NCBI RefSeq assembly: GCF_001921215.1
Contig: NZ_MSIF01000020.1
Coordinates: 62,001 to 126,000 of the forward strand
Source of the DNA: Actinophytocola xinjiangensis
GTDB lineage: Bacteria; Actinomycetota; Actinomycetes; Mycobacteriales; Pseudonocardiaceae
Reading direction: 5' to 3'
Length of the DNA stretch: 64,000 nucleotides
Shown: piece by piece, positions 23,907 through 31,789 of the stretch
Layout of the letters: each line of letters begins with the position of its first letter
How positions within the stretch are numbered: position 1 is the stretch's first letter
Translations under genes and position numbers: made by a program
The notes under the pieces: generated by a model
What the model was told of the DNA's origin: nothing
The model's database searches: none
Seen by the model: the letters and a program-made list of their open reading frames with translations, nothing else

Positions 23907-24512
23907 TCAGGTCAGGGCGCGTAGTAGGGACATGATCGGCTCGCGTAGCGACGGCAGGTCGTCGGGGCGGCCGGCGGCGAGGGTCGCGGTCACCAGGGAG
24001 CTGATGCCGCCGACGAGCAGTCGGGCGGCGAAGGTCGGGTCGGGGAGGCGTTGCCAGGCCGGGTCGTCGGCCAGGGTGGTCGCGACCTCGGTGACGAAAC
24101 GCTCCAGCACGGCGAAGCGGCGCGCCCGCGCGGCCTCCCCCGCGCCGACGCTCTCCAACAACACCACTGTCGCCACGGTGGACTCGGCCGCCATCGCCGA
24201 CAGGTAGGTCGCGAGGACCTGGGCGAAGCGGTCCAGTGGGGTGCCCCGCGCCTCGTCGAACCGGGCGCGCAGGACCAGCGCCATCAGCTCGGCGCCGCGG
24301 TCCAGCGTGGCCAGGAAACAGTCCTCCTTGTCGGTGAACTGTTCGTAGAACGTCTCCCGGGACACCTTCGCCCGACGCAGTACGTCGGCGACGGTCGTCG
24401 CGGCGTAGCCGCGTTCGGCGACGGCGTCGGCCATGCCGCGCAGGAGGCGGTCGCGTTGGGCCTGCGCCACCTGCTCGCGGGTCAGGCCGTGCCGGCCACG
24501 GGGTAGTGCCAC
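23907..24512 (-). CDS. TetR/AcrR-family repressor
   Basis: The roughly 201-residue protein has an N-terminal TetR HTH (about 15-65: QRDRLLRGMADAVAERGYAATTVADVLRRAKVSRETFYEQFTDKEDCFLATLDRG) and a helical ligand-binding C-terminus. GTG 24,512 is chosen as the first sensible start; the open frame upstream is non-coding in character. It is divergent from the SDR-CMD operon with a perfect palindrome between them, so it likely represses that operon and itself. Confidence 0.88.
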   Translation of the reverse strand: MALPRGRHGLTREQVAQAQRDRLLRGMADAVAERGYAATTVADVLRRAKVSRETFYEQFTDKEDCFLATLDRGAELMALVLRARFDEARGTPLDRFAQVLATYLSAMAAESTVATVVLLESVGAGEAARARRFAVLERFVTEVATTLADDPAWQRLPDPTFAARLLVGGISSLVTATLAAGRPDDLPSLREPIMSLLRALT

Positions 24513-24538
24513 GGACCGAACCCTAGCCCGAAAGATCT

Positions 24539-24556
24539 GCGAACATTCGTGTTCGC
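24539..24556. promoter_or_regulatory. Palindromic operator GCGAACA-TTCG-TGTTCGC
   Basis: A perfect 7+7 bp inverted repeat with a 4-nt centre lies between the divergent TetR gene (start 24,512) and SDR gene (start 24,574). Position and symmetry make it the likely TetR binding site. Confidence 0.75.
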
Positions 24557-24573
24557 CGATGCTACGGTGAGTC

Positions 24574-25416
24574 ATGCGCAGCACAGCCAACCGCCGGATC
24601 CTGATCACCGGCGCCGCGCGGGGCATCGGCGCGGCGCTCGCCCGCCGACTGACCGAACGCGGCGCCCGGGTCGCGCTCTGCGGCCTGGAACCCGACCTGC
24701 TCTCCGCCGTCGCCCAGGAGTGTGACGCCCCATGGCGTGAATGCGATGTGGCCGACCGGGCCGCCGTCGACCGGGTCGTCGACGAGCTGGCCGGGGAACT
24801 CGGCGGCCTGGACGTCGTCGTCTCCAACGCCGGGATCGCCCGCCAGCTCGCCCTCGTCGGCGGCGACCCGGACGTCTTCGAGCGAACCCTGCGGGTCAAC
24901 ACCCTGGGCACCTACTACGTCCTGCGCGCCGCCGGCCAGCACGTCGCCCACCCCGGCGGCTACGCGCTCGCGGTCGCCTCGCTGGCCGCCGCCGTGCACC
25001 TGCCGCTGCTGGGCGCCTACAGCACCTCCAAGGCCGCGGTCGAGGCCCTGGGCAACACGCTGCGTACTGAACTCGCCCCCACCGGCGCCCGTGTGGGGGT
25101 CGCCTACTTCGCGGAACTCGACACGGACATGACCAGCCGTGGTTTCGGCACCCGTGCGGCCGAGGTGCTCACCGGCGGCGGCACGATCTCCGGTGTCGCC
25201 CCGCTGGCCGGCGCGGTGGACGCGCTCGAACGCGGCATCGCCCGCCGGGCGCGGCGGATCGTCTCGCCGCGCTGGGTCGCGCCGGTGCTGCCGCTGCGGA
25301 TGCTGGTCCAACCGGTGGTCGAGCGCCGCGCCCGCTCCCGGGTCACCGAGGCGCTGGCGATCGCCAGGACCGAGGACACGCCGTTCACCACCCCGCAGCC
25401 GGGAGCCGGGGCATGA
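24574..25416 (+). CDS. Short-chain dehydrogenase/reductase
   Basis: The 280-residue classical SDR has a cofactor motif TGAARGIG (12-19), VSNAGIA near 87, and a catalytic Ser-Tyr149-x3-Lys153 region (AVASLAAAVHLPLLGAYSTSK). The C-terminal extension (RRARRIVSPRWVAPVLPLRMLVQPVVERRARSRVTE) is basic and hydrophobic, suggesting membrane association. It is the first gene of a two-gene operon under the divergent TetR. The substrate is unknown. Confidence 0.87.
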   Translation: MRSTANRRILITGAARGIGAALARRLTERGARVALCGLEPDLLSAVAQECDAPWRECDVADRAAVDRVVDELAGELGGLDVVVSNAGIARQLALVGGDPDVFERTLRVNTLGTYYVLRAAGQHVAHPGGYALAVASLAAAVHLPLLGAYSTSKAAVEALGNTLRTELAPTGARVGVAYFAELDTDMTSRGFGTRAAEVLTGGGTISGVAPLAGAVDALERGIARRARRIVSPRWVAPVLPLRMLVQPVVERRARSRVTEALAIARTEDTPFTTPQPGAGA

Positions 25417-25952
25417 GGGTGGCGCCCGGGCGGCGCAGGGACGTCGGGCTGGGGATCTGGGCCTTCGCCGGCCTCGCCGGGCGCGTCGCCGGCACCGCGC
25501 CGCCCAACCTGTTCCTGGTGCTCGGCCGCCACCGCCGGCTGTTCCTGGGCTGGCTGCACTTCGCCGGACGTCTCATGCCGGGCGGGCGGCTGCCCCGGCG
25601 GGAGACCGAACTGGTCATCCTGCGGGTGGCGCACCTGCGCGCCTGCGACTACGAACGCGAGCACCACCAACGGCTCGGCGCCCGCGCCGGTCTGTCCACA
25701 GAGGACTTCACGCGCATCGCCGACGGGCCGGCCGCCCCCGGTTGGTCACCACGGGAACGGGCGCTGCTGGCCGCGACCGACCTGCTCCACCACGAACGCG
25801 ACCTCGACGACGACGCGTGGACGGCCCTTCGCGAGCACCTCGACGAACGCGAGACCATCGAGCTGACACTGCTCGTGGGTCACTACGAGATGCTCGCGAC
25901 GGCCATCACCACGCTGCGGATCGAACCCGAGGAGCTCAGGCAGCGGCGATGA
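25413..25952 (+). CDS. Carboxymuconolactone decarboxylase-family protein
   Basis: The 179-residue protein has the CMD/AhpD-like core ETELVILRVAHLRACDYEREHHQRLGARAGLS (about 65-96) and ERALLAATDLLHHERDLDDDAW. The family's CxxC is reduced to one Cys with a Glu/His set (C-D-Y-E-x3-H), the form seen in CMD-like proteins rather than in AhpD peroxidases. Its ATG overlaps the SDR stop (ATGA), and it is regulated with the SDR by the TetR. The reaction is unassigned. Confidence 0.85.
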   Translation: MRVAPGRRRDVGLGIWAFAGLAGRVAGTAPPNLFLVLGRHRRLFLGWLHFAGRLMPGGRLPRRETELVILRVAHLRACDYEREHHQRLGARAGLSTEDFTRIADGPAAPGWSPRERALLAATDLLHHERDLDDDAWTALREHLDERETIELTLLVGHYEMLATAITTLRIEPEELRQRR

Positions 25953-26886
25953 TCTTGAACCAGGGTGACTGCGCGGCCAGCCGGTCGATCAGGTCCTGAC
26001 CCACCAGCGCGGCCAGCCCGTTGCGCGCCGCCACCAGCTCGGCCCGCCCGGCGTTGCCGCCGAGCAGCTGCTGGATCTGCCACGGCGTGCCGATCGGCAG
26101 CGGCAGCGGCGGGCCGTGCTGCACCCGCTGCGGCTGGCGGTGCAGGATCGTGCCGTTGCCGAGGTCCCGCGCCGGGTTCAGGTCGTAGCCGTGGTCACCG
26201 CTGGCATAGCCGACCAGACCGTTGGCGAACGCCGCCAGGTTCGTGATCATGTTGGTGGAGTTGCAGATCCCGTCGTTCTCGTTGCACACGTTGCGCACCG
26301 CGATGCCGGCGTGGCGCTGCCCGCCGTACATGGTCACGCCCGGCAGGATCGTCGGCACGTTGGTCTCGATGCCACCGGCCACGCCGCCGGCACCACCGTC
26401 GCCGAAGTCGCGGCGCGGGTTGCCGTAGAGCACACCGTTGAGCTGGTGGTGCGGGATGGCCGAGCCACGCGCGAAGCGCTCCAGCACGTCACCGGCGACC
26501 ACCGCGCCCTCGGAGTACCCGGCCAGCACCAGCCGCGTACCGGGGCAGGCGGCGTGGAAGTCGAGCACCGCGCGCTCCAGCTTGGCCACCCCACCGGCGA
26601 CCGACTCGTCCAGCGCGAGCCGGTCCACGATCGGGAACACGCCCGCGTAGTACGGAACCTGGACGATCTGCCACCCGGCCGGCGGGTTGGCGTTGAAGCC
26701 CGACCGGTTCCAGTTGGCGAGCGACTCGCCGTTGCCGTAGCCGTCGGTCTCGAACACCGCGGTGCCGGGGCACGCGGCGGCGGCCGGCTCGGCGCTCGCC
26801 GAGGGCACCACCGCCAGCGTGGCGGCGGCCGCCAGGGTCGTCACGGCGGCCACCATCCGGGCCCCCGATTTCCGGAACAGGCGCAT
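25936..26886 (-). CDS. Secreted cutinase/PE-PPE-like alpha/beta hydrolase
   Basis: The 316-residue protein has a Sec signal peptide (to about residue 32, VVPSASA). The mature part starts CPGTAVFETDGYGNGES. Nucleophile Ser lies in LVLAGYSEGAVVAGDVL (about 121-137). Candidate Asp and His lie in NVCNENDGIC and SGDHGYDLNPA, the order of cutinase-like enzymes. Four Cys residues may form disulfides. It should act outside the cell on esters. Its stop overlaps the convergent CMD gene by 17 bp. The ligand is unknown. Confidence 0.83.
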   Translation of the reverse strand: MRLFRKSGARMVAAVTTLAAAATLAVVPSASAEPAAAACPGTAVFETDGYGNGESLANWNRSGFNANPPAGWQIVQVPYYAGVFPIVDRLALDESVAGGVAKLERAVLDFHAACPGTRLVLAGYSEGAVVAGDVLERFARGSAIPHHQLNGVLYGNPRRDFGDGGAGGVAGGIETNVPTILPGVTMYGGQRHAGIAVRNVCNENDGICNSTNMITNLAAFANGLVGYASGDHGYDLNPARDLGNGTILHRQPQRVQHGPPLPLPIGTPWQIQQLLGGNAGRAELVAARNGLAALVGQDLIDRLAAQSPWFKIIAAA

Positions 26887-27005
26887 CCAGAACCTCCTGG
26901 AAATAACTAGACGTCGTCGAATGATGACTCATCGTGCCGGCGCGAGGACGGTAAAGCCAGGTCTTGTGGTTGGCTCACCTGCGCCATCGCACAAAAGCGC
27001 CATAC

Positions 27006-27962
27006 CTAGAGCCAGCCCCGCCGGGCGGCCTGGACGCCGGCCTGGAACCGCGTGGTCGCGCCGAGCCGGTCCATCAGCACGGCGATCCGCCGGACCACGG
27101 TCCGGCGCGAGAGCCGCAGCCGGCGGGCGATCGCCTCGTCGGTCACCCCGGCGGCCATCAGCGCGATGAACTGCCTGTCCTGCTTGGACAGTTGCTCGTC
27201 GGCGTCGCCCGCGGTGAGCGGCACGCCGAGGGTCCAGAAGGTCTCGAACACGCCGATCAGCGCGCCGAGCAGCCCGCCGGAGTGCACGACCAGCGCGCCG
27301 ACCACCCCGGCGTGCTCGGGGTTGGGGACCAGCAGCGCGGTGTGGTCGTCGCCGATGGTGAGCTTGACCGGCAGTTCGGCCAGGACCCGAGCGTCCTCGC
27401 CGCGTTCGACCATCCTGGTCATGCTGGCGAACAGCGCGGGGTCGTCGTAGACGGCCTGGTGGTAGACGGTGCGGTAGCGCAGGCCGGCGGCCATCCGCCG
27501 GGTCTGCAGCTCCTCCTGGTCGGAGAAGTCGCGCGGGCTGCTGCGGTAGGGCGGGCGGTCCAGCCAGCGGACCTGGTCGCCCGCGCGTTCCTGGAGCTGG
27601 CGGGTGAGCGAGATCAGCTCCAGCGGGTCGTCGACGACCTGGAGCTCCTGGCCGTCGCGGGCCTCGCGGCGGGCGGTGCGGTAGAGCCGGTCGAGTTCGG
27701 CGCCGGCGTGCCACAGGCCGTCGCGGCGGATCTCCTCGGTGCGCAGCAGCTGGGCGAGCACCTGGCCGGGCGGCTGGGCCTCCCACTCACCGGCGACCTC
27801 GACGACGATGCCGTGCTCGCCGAGTTCGGTGAGGACGGCGGCGACGGTGTTCTCGGGCAGCGTCAGCCGGGCGGCCAGCCGGTCGGGCCGGCACCGCCCG
27901 TGCTCGACCAACGTCCGGTAGACCCGGCCACGGTCGCTGTCGGTCGAGAGCACATCCAGCAC
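27006..27962 (-). CDS. Transcriptional regulator with winged helix and C-terminal LuxR-type HTH (paralogue of 12,834-13,781)
   Basis: The 318-residue protein starts at GTG 27,962. The N-terminal winged helix reads RLAARLTLPENTVAAVLTELGEHGIVVEV. The middle domain (TRMVERGEDARVLAELPVKLTIGDDHTALLVPN) resembles the ligand or TrmB-like region of its paralogue. The C-terminal HTH is LIALMAAGVTDEAIARRLRLSRRTVVRRIAVLM-like and the protein ends AARRGWL. It lies divergent from the catabolic operon at 28.15 kb, so it might regulate that operon, but the paralogue is in a different context and no shared site was found. Confidence 0.72.
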   Translation of the reverse strand: MLDVLSTDSDRGRVYRTLVEHGRCRPDRLAARLTLPENTVAAVLTELGEHGIVVEVAGEWEAQPPGQVLAQLLRTEEIRRDGLWHAGAELDRLYRTARREARDGQELQVVDDPLELISLTRQLQERAGDQVRWLDRPPYRSSPRDFSDQEELQTRRMAAGLRYRTVYHQAVYDDPALFASMTRMVERGEDARVLAELPVKLTIGDDHTALLVPNPEHAGVVGALVVHSGGLLGALIGVFETFWTLGVPLTAGDADEQLSKQDRQFIALMAAGVTDEAIARRLRLSRRTVVRRIAVLMDRLGATTRFQAGVQAARRGWL

Positions 27963-28112
27963 GAGGTACTTTCGGTCACGCCACGGGATCGCGCGTGAGC
28001 GTAGGGCAGCCCGGGTACCAGGTCAACGTGTGGCCACTTCCTGCCATCGGGTGTGAATCGGTCGACCCTGGGGGCTAGAGATCTAAATGATTAAAGTCCT
28101 ATCATCCCCCTT

Positions 28113-28126
28113 ACCAACCAGTTGGT
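28113..28126. promoter_or_regulatory. Motif A site 1: ACCAACCAGTTGGT
   Basis: Near-perfect palindrome 27 nt before the start of the thioesterase/hydratase/binding-protein operon. It is one of five motif A copies in promoters between 28 and 63 kb. A TATCAT hexamer at 28,100-28,105 could be the -10, which would place this site at the transcription start. Confidence 0.7.
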
Positions 28127-28152
28127 GGGTTACGCCGGACGAGGAGGTTCGG

Positions 28153-28779
28153 GTGGGCGAGAACGACGAACTCCCGTTGGGCGACCACTGGCGCGAGTGG
28201 ACCGACCAGGCACTGCGCCACACCCCGGCCGGCTGGACCGAACTGGTCGACGAGCTGACCGCCCTCCAGGACACCGTGGCCACCAGCGGCCCGCCACCGC
28301 AGACCGTCGAGACGGTCACCGGCCTGCTGGCCAGGGCACGGGAACTGCTCGGCGCACACGCCACCACCTACGACCGCCAGGTCTTCGGCCGGCTGCTGCA
28401 CCTGCCGGGACGCGGCCAGTCGCTGACCCCGCCACTGCACGTGATCTCCTGGAGCGGCACGGAGTTGGTCGCCGAGACGGTGTTCGGCGCGTTCCACTCC
28501 GGCAGCAACCAGGTCGTCCACGGCGGTTCGGTGGCGCTGTTCCTGGACGAGGCACTCGGCCGGGTCGCCGATCTCGGCGAGCGCGTCCGCTCCCGCACCG
28601 CGTCGCTGCGGGTCGACTACCGCAACCCCACCCCGATCGGCCGGCCGCTGGGGGTACGGGTGACGGTCGGCGAAACCTCCGGCAGGAAACGGAACCTGCA
28701 CGCCGTCCTCACCGACGGCCCGACCCTCTGCGCCGAGGCACACGGCCTGTTCGTGGAACTGCGCCCCGGCCAACGCTGA
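28153..28779 (+). CDS. Hotdog-fold thioesterase (PaaI-like)
   Basis: The 208-residue protein starts at GTG 28,153 behind GAGGAGG. The C-terminal half (about 115-205) is a hotdog domain with AVFHSGSNQVVHGGSVALFLDEALGRVA (in the sequence FGAFHSGSNQVVHGGS) and SLRVDYRNPTPIGRPLGVRV, the pattern of PaaI-like acyl-CoA thioesterases. The N-terminal 100 residues are helical and non-conserved. It is the first gene of an operon with an enoyl-CoA hydratase and an LIV-type binding protein, all behind a motif A operator. It may release or recycle CoA from a stalled intermediate (inference). Confidence 0.82.
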   Translation: MGENDELPLGDHWREWTDQALRHTPAGWTELVDELTALQDTVATSGPPPQTVETVTGLLARARELLGAHATTYDRQVFGRLLHLPGRGQSLTPPLHVISWSGTELVAETVFGAFHSGSNQVVHGGSVALFLDEALGRVADLGERVRSRTASLRVDYRNPTPIGRPLGVRVTVGETSGRKRNLHAVLTDGPTLCAEAHGLFVELRPGQR

Positions 28780-28793
28780 GCGGAGCCCTCACA

Positions 28794-29600
28794 GTGAACC
28801 CGACCGACCGGTCAGGAACAGTCCGGACGACACGCGTCGACACCACCCTGCTCGTCGAGCTGAACCGCCCGCACGCGCTCAACGCCCTGGACACCGTCCT
28901 GCGCGACGACCTGGAGGACCTGTGGGCGCGGACCGCCACCGACCCCACCGTGCGGGCCGTGGTCCTGACCGGCGCCGGGCGGGGTTTCTGCGCGGGCGCG
29001 GACGTCGGCGACCTCGCCGGTGAGCGGGCGCCGCGCGGCCCGGACGTCGACGCGGAGCTGGCGTTCCTGCCCGGCCCGGCGCTGGACGTCCCGGTGATCG
29101 TCGCGGTCAACGGCGTGTGCGCCGGCGGCGGCCTGCACTTCGTGGCCGACGCGGACATCGCCATCGCCAGCGACACCGCGACCTTCCTGGACCCGCACGT
29201 GTCCGTCGGCCAGGTCACCGCGCTGGAGCCGGTGTCGCTGGCGCTGCGGGTCCCGCTCCCCCGGCTGCTGCGGCTGGCCCTGCTGGGCCGCGCCGAGCGC
29301 CTCGACGCCGCCGCCGCGCTGGCGGCGAACCTGGTCACCGAGGTCGTGACGCCCGGCGACCTGCTCGACCGCGCGCTGGAGCTGGCCGAGGTAGTCGCCG
29401 GGAACTCGCCGGCCGCCGTGGCCGCGAGCCGGCGGGCGCTGCGCGAGCTGGATCGCCGGCTGCTCGGCCCGTCGATGGTCGCCGGCTGGGCGGCGGTGCG
29501 CGACCACTGGACACATCCGGACTCCTCGGAGGGCCCGCGCGCGTTCGCGCAGCGCCGCGAACCGAGGTGGGCACTCCCCGACACCATGGAGGAACAGTGA
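28794..29600 (+). CDS. Enoyl-CoA hydratase/isomerase (crotonase family)
   Basis: This 268-residue crotonase has an oxyanion-hole segment GAGRGFCAGADVGDL (about 60-74) and a second segment VNGVCAGGGLHFVADADIAIAS. The usual hydratase glutamates are not at the textbook positions (VGQVTALEPVS replaces the E-rich segment), so isomerase or other crotonase activity is possible. GTG 28,794 follows GGAG by 8 nt. The gene is overlapped by the binding-protein start (GTGA). Confidence 0.85.
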   Translation: MNPTDRSGTVRTTRVDTTLLVELNRPHALNALDTVLRDDLEDLWARTATDPTVRAVVLTGAGRGFCAGADVGDLAGERAPRGPDVDAELAFLPGPALDVPVIVAVNGVCAGGGLHFVADADIAIASDTATFLDPHVSVGQVTALEPVSLALRVPLPRLLRLALLGRAERLDAAAALAANLVTEVVTPGDLLDRALELAEVVAGNSPAAVAASRRALRELDRRLLGPSMVAGWAAVRDHWTHPDSSEGPRAFAQRREPRWALPDTMEEQ

Positions 29601-30778
29601 CATCAGTGATGCGACTCGCGGCGGCGGCCGCGGCGGTGCTGGTGGTCGGCGCCGGCTGCGGTGAGCCGGCCGACCAGGGCGCCAGCGACACCCTCAGGAT
29701 CGACGCGCTGGCCGCGCTCAGCGGCCCGTCGGCGGCGGTCGGCCAGGCGATGAGCCAGGGCATGAAGGCCGCCGTGGCGGTGATCAACGACGGCGGCGGG
29801 GTGTTCGGCAAACCCGTGGAGCTGAACCTGATCGACTACGGCAGCGGCCCGACCCAGGCGGTGGCCAAGGCCCAGGAGCTGGTCAGCCAGGGCACGCCGC
29901 AGGCGGCGATCCCCGGGACGCCGGGCAGCGACATCGCCGCCGCGATGCCGGTGTTCGCGAAGGCGGGCGTGTTCGTCAGCCACCACGACACCAACCCGGA
30001 CCTGACCGACGTGGCGAAGTACCCGCTGTCGTTCACCAACGCCTACCCGGTCGACAACGCGACCGCGAGCCTGGCCGAGCGGCTGGCCGGCGAGGGCTAC
30101 CGCTCGATCGCCTACCTGACCGCCGACGACACGTCCAGCCGCTCCAACGCCAGGTCCGCGCAGGCGGCGTTCGAGGAAGCCGGGATGTCCACAGAGGTCG
30201 GTTATGTGCCGACGACGGCCGTGGACGGGACGCCGCAGCTCCAGCAGCTGCTGGCCTCCGAGCCCGACGCGTTGGTGCTGCGGGCCTACGGCGCGCAGGC
30301 GCCGCCGATCATCAAGGCCAGGCAGAAGCTCAACCCCGACCTGCCGACCTACGGCACCCAGGACCTCACCGCGTCCAACCTGGACGACCTGGCGCCGGCC
30401 AGCGCCTACGCCGGCATGACGTTCCAGTCGATCTCGCTGGCCGTGGAAGGCTCCCCCGCCACCCAGACCCCGGCGTTCACGACGTTCTACGAGGCGCTCA
30501 AGGCCGAGACGGGCGGCGAGCTGCCGTTCACCATCTTCACGTACCTGGTCGGCTACAACGACGTCATGCTCGCCGCCGCGGCGGCGGAGAAGGCGGGCAA
30601 CACCGATCCGAAGGAGATGGCCGCCGCGGTGGAGTCCATCACCGCCGAGGACATGCCGAACTACGTCGGCCCGGTGAGCTTCTCCCCGGACCAGCACTAC
30701 CCGGAGTACGACTCCGAGTGGTGGACCTACATCTCCTACGGCCCCAAGGTCGACGGCCTGATCCAACCACAGTCCTGA
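29597..30778 (+). CDS. Branched-chain-amino-acid-type (LivJ-like) substrate-binding lipoprotein
   Basis: The 393-residue lipoprotein has a lipobox VVGAGC and a Peripla_BP_6 fold: DTLRIDALAALSGPSAAVGQAMSQGMKAAVAVINDGGGVFGKPVEL, VAKAQELVSQGTPQAAI and NYVGPVSFSPDQHYPEYDSEWW. The GTG start at 29,597 overlaps the hydratase stop and has GGAGGA upstream. No permease gene is adjacent, so its partners are most likely the LivH/LivM-LivG/LivF genes at 50.7-54.1 kb, which share operator motif A. Proteins of this family also carry aromatic, steroid-like and other organic acids, so the ligand may be the catabolic substrate (inference). Confidence 0.88.
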   Translation: MTSVMRLAAAAAAVLVVGAGCGEPADQGASDTLRIDALAALSGPSAAVGQAMSQGMKAAVAVINDGGGVFGKPVELNLIDYGSGPTQAVAKAQELVSQGTPQAAIPGTPGSDIAAAMPVFAKAGVFVSHHDTNPDLTDVAKYPLSFTNAYPVDNATASLAERLAGEGYRSIAYLTADDTSSRSNARSAQAAFEEAGMSTEVGYVPTTAVDGTPQLQQLLASEPDALVLRAYGAQAPPIIKARQKLNPDLPTYGTQDLTASNLDDLAPASAYAGMTFQSISLAVEGSPATQTPAFTTFYEALKAETGGELPFTIFTYLVGYNDVMLAAAAAEKAGNTDPKEMAAAVESITAEDMPNYVGPVSFSPDQHYPEYDSEWWTYISYGPKVDGLIQPQS

Positions 30779-30785
30779 GTGGACA

Positions 30786-30814
30786 CGGCGGTGCCGGCGG
30801 GCCCGGCACCGCCG
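30786..30814. terminator. Bidirectional hairpin terminator between convergent genes
   Basis: Perfect 12-bp arms CGGCGGTGCCGG and CCGGCACCGCCG flank a 5-nt loop, exactly between the binding-protein stop (30,778) and the convergent oxidoreductase stop (30,819). Confidence 0.85.
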
Positions 30815-30818
30815 ACGG

Positions 30819-31730
30819 TCAGCCGGCCGCCGTGTAGGCGGCGCGCAGCCGGTCCAGCAGGTCCCGGGTGCCCGCGTGGTCGGGCGGCAGGCGGGGAACG
30901 ATCCGGAAGTCCCGCACCCCCGCCGCCCGCAGCGCCGGTACCGGCGCGAACATCGCCGGCAGGTCCAACTCGCCCGCGTCGGTGACCACCGTCGGCAGAG
31001 GGTGGGAGATCTCGACGCGGTCGAGGTCCCCACCTTCCTGGGCGACGAGGTCCCGCATCCGTGAGATGGTGTCGGTGATCGTGTCCACACCGGTACCCCA
31101 GGGGTTCCAGCCACTGGCGTGGCGGGCCACCCGGCGGGCCACGCCACGGATCGCCCGACCGCCGACCCACACCGGCAGGTCGTCCGGTTTGGGCATCATG
31201 TGCAGGTCGGTGAACGACACCCGGTCGCCGTGAAAGGTCGCCGCGCGGTCGGTCCACAGGGTGGCGCACACGTCGAGGACCTCGTCGAGGACCTGGCCCC
31301 GGGTGTCGAAGTCGACGCCGACCGCGTCGTACTCGGCGCGCTGCCAGCCGACACCGACGCCCAGCTCGAACCGGCCGTGGGCCAGGGCGTCCAGGGTGGC
31401 GACCGTCTTGGCCAGCACCACCGGGTGCCGCAGGCCCGCGACCAGGATGTTCGTCGCCAGGCGCACCCGGGTCGTCACCGCCGCCACGGCCGAGAGCACG
31501 GTCAGTGGCTCCAGCCAGTCGCCGTCCGGGCCGGTGGGCTGGCGCCCGCCGCGCAGACCGCCGGTGCCGGGGTCGCCGTAGGAGCTCAGGTCCGGTCCGA
31601 ACGCCAGGTGGTCCACGACGAACACGCGGTCGATGCCGGCGTCGTCGGCCGCACGGGCCTGGTCGAGCAGGTGCCGCCAGTCCGGCGGCGCACTCGCGGC
31701 GAAGTTGCGCAGGCCGATGGTCAGGGTCAT
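30819..31730 (-). CDS. LLM-class flavin-dependent oxidoreductase
   Basis: The 303-residue TIM-barrel protein is of the luciferase-like monooxygenase/F420 type. It has DRVFVVDHLAFGPD near residue 35, TRVRLATNILVAGLRHPVVLAKTVATLDALAHGRFELGVGVGW (about 88-130), and LPVWVGGRAIRGVARRVARHASGWNPWG. The family uses FMNH2 or F420, but the cofactor cannot be decided from sequence alone. It starts after AAAGGAG. It is the last gene, 60 bp downstream, of the long minus-strand operon that begins at 43,425, so it probably performs a redox step in that pathway. Confidence 0.85.
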   Translation of the reverse strand: MTLTIGLRNFAASAPPDWRHLLDQARAADDAGIDRVFVVDHLAFGPDLSSYGDPGTGGLRGGRQPTGPDGDWLEPLTVLSAVAAVTTRVRLATNILVAGLRHPVVLAKTVATLDALAHGRFELGVGVGWQRAEYDAVGVDFDTRGQVLDEVLDVCATLWTDRAATFHGDRVSFTDLHMMPKPDDLPVWVGGRAIRGVARRVARHASGWNPWGTGVDTITDTISRMRDLVAQEGGDLDRVEISHPLPTVVTDAGELDLPAMFAPVPALRAAGVRDFRIVPRLPPDHAGTRDLLDRLRAAYTAAG

Positions 31731-31789
31731 GGGACTCCTTTCAGCGTCCCGATGATCTCAACCAGGTCACCGGGGCACCGCCAACCGAG

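Noticed and set aside
30868..31233. Possible small plus-strand gene inside the LLM oxidoreductase
   Set aside because: It is fully nested in a well-supported gene on the other strand and has no ribosome site or motif.
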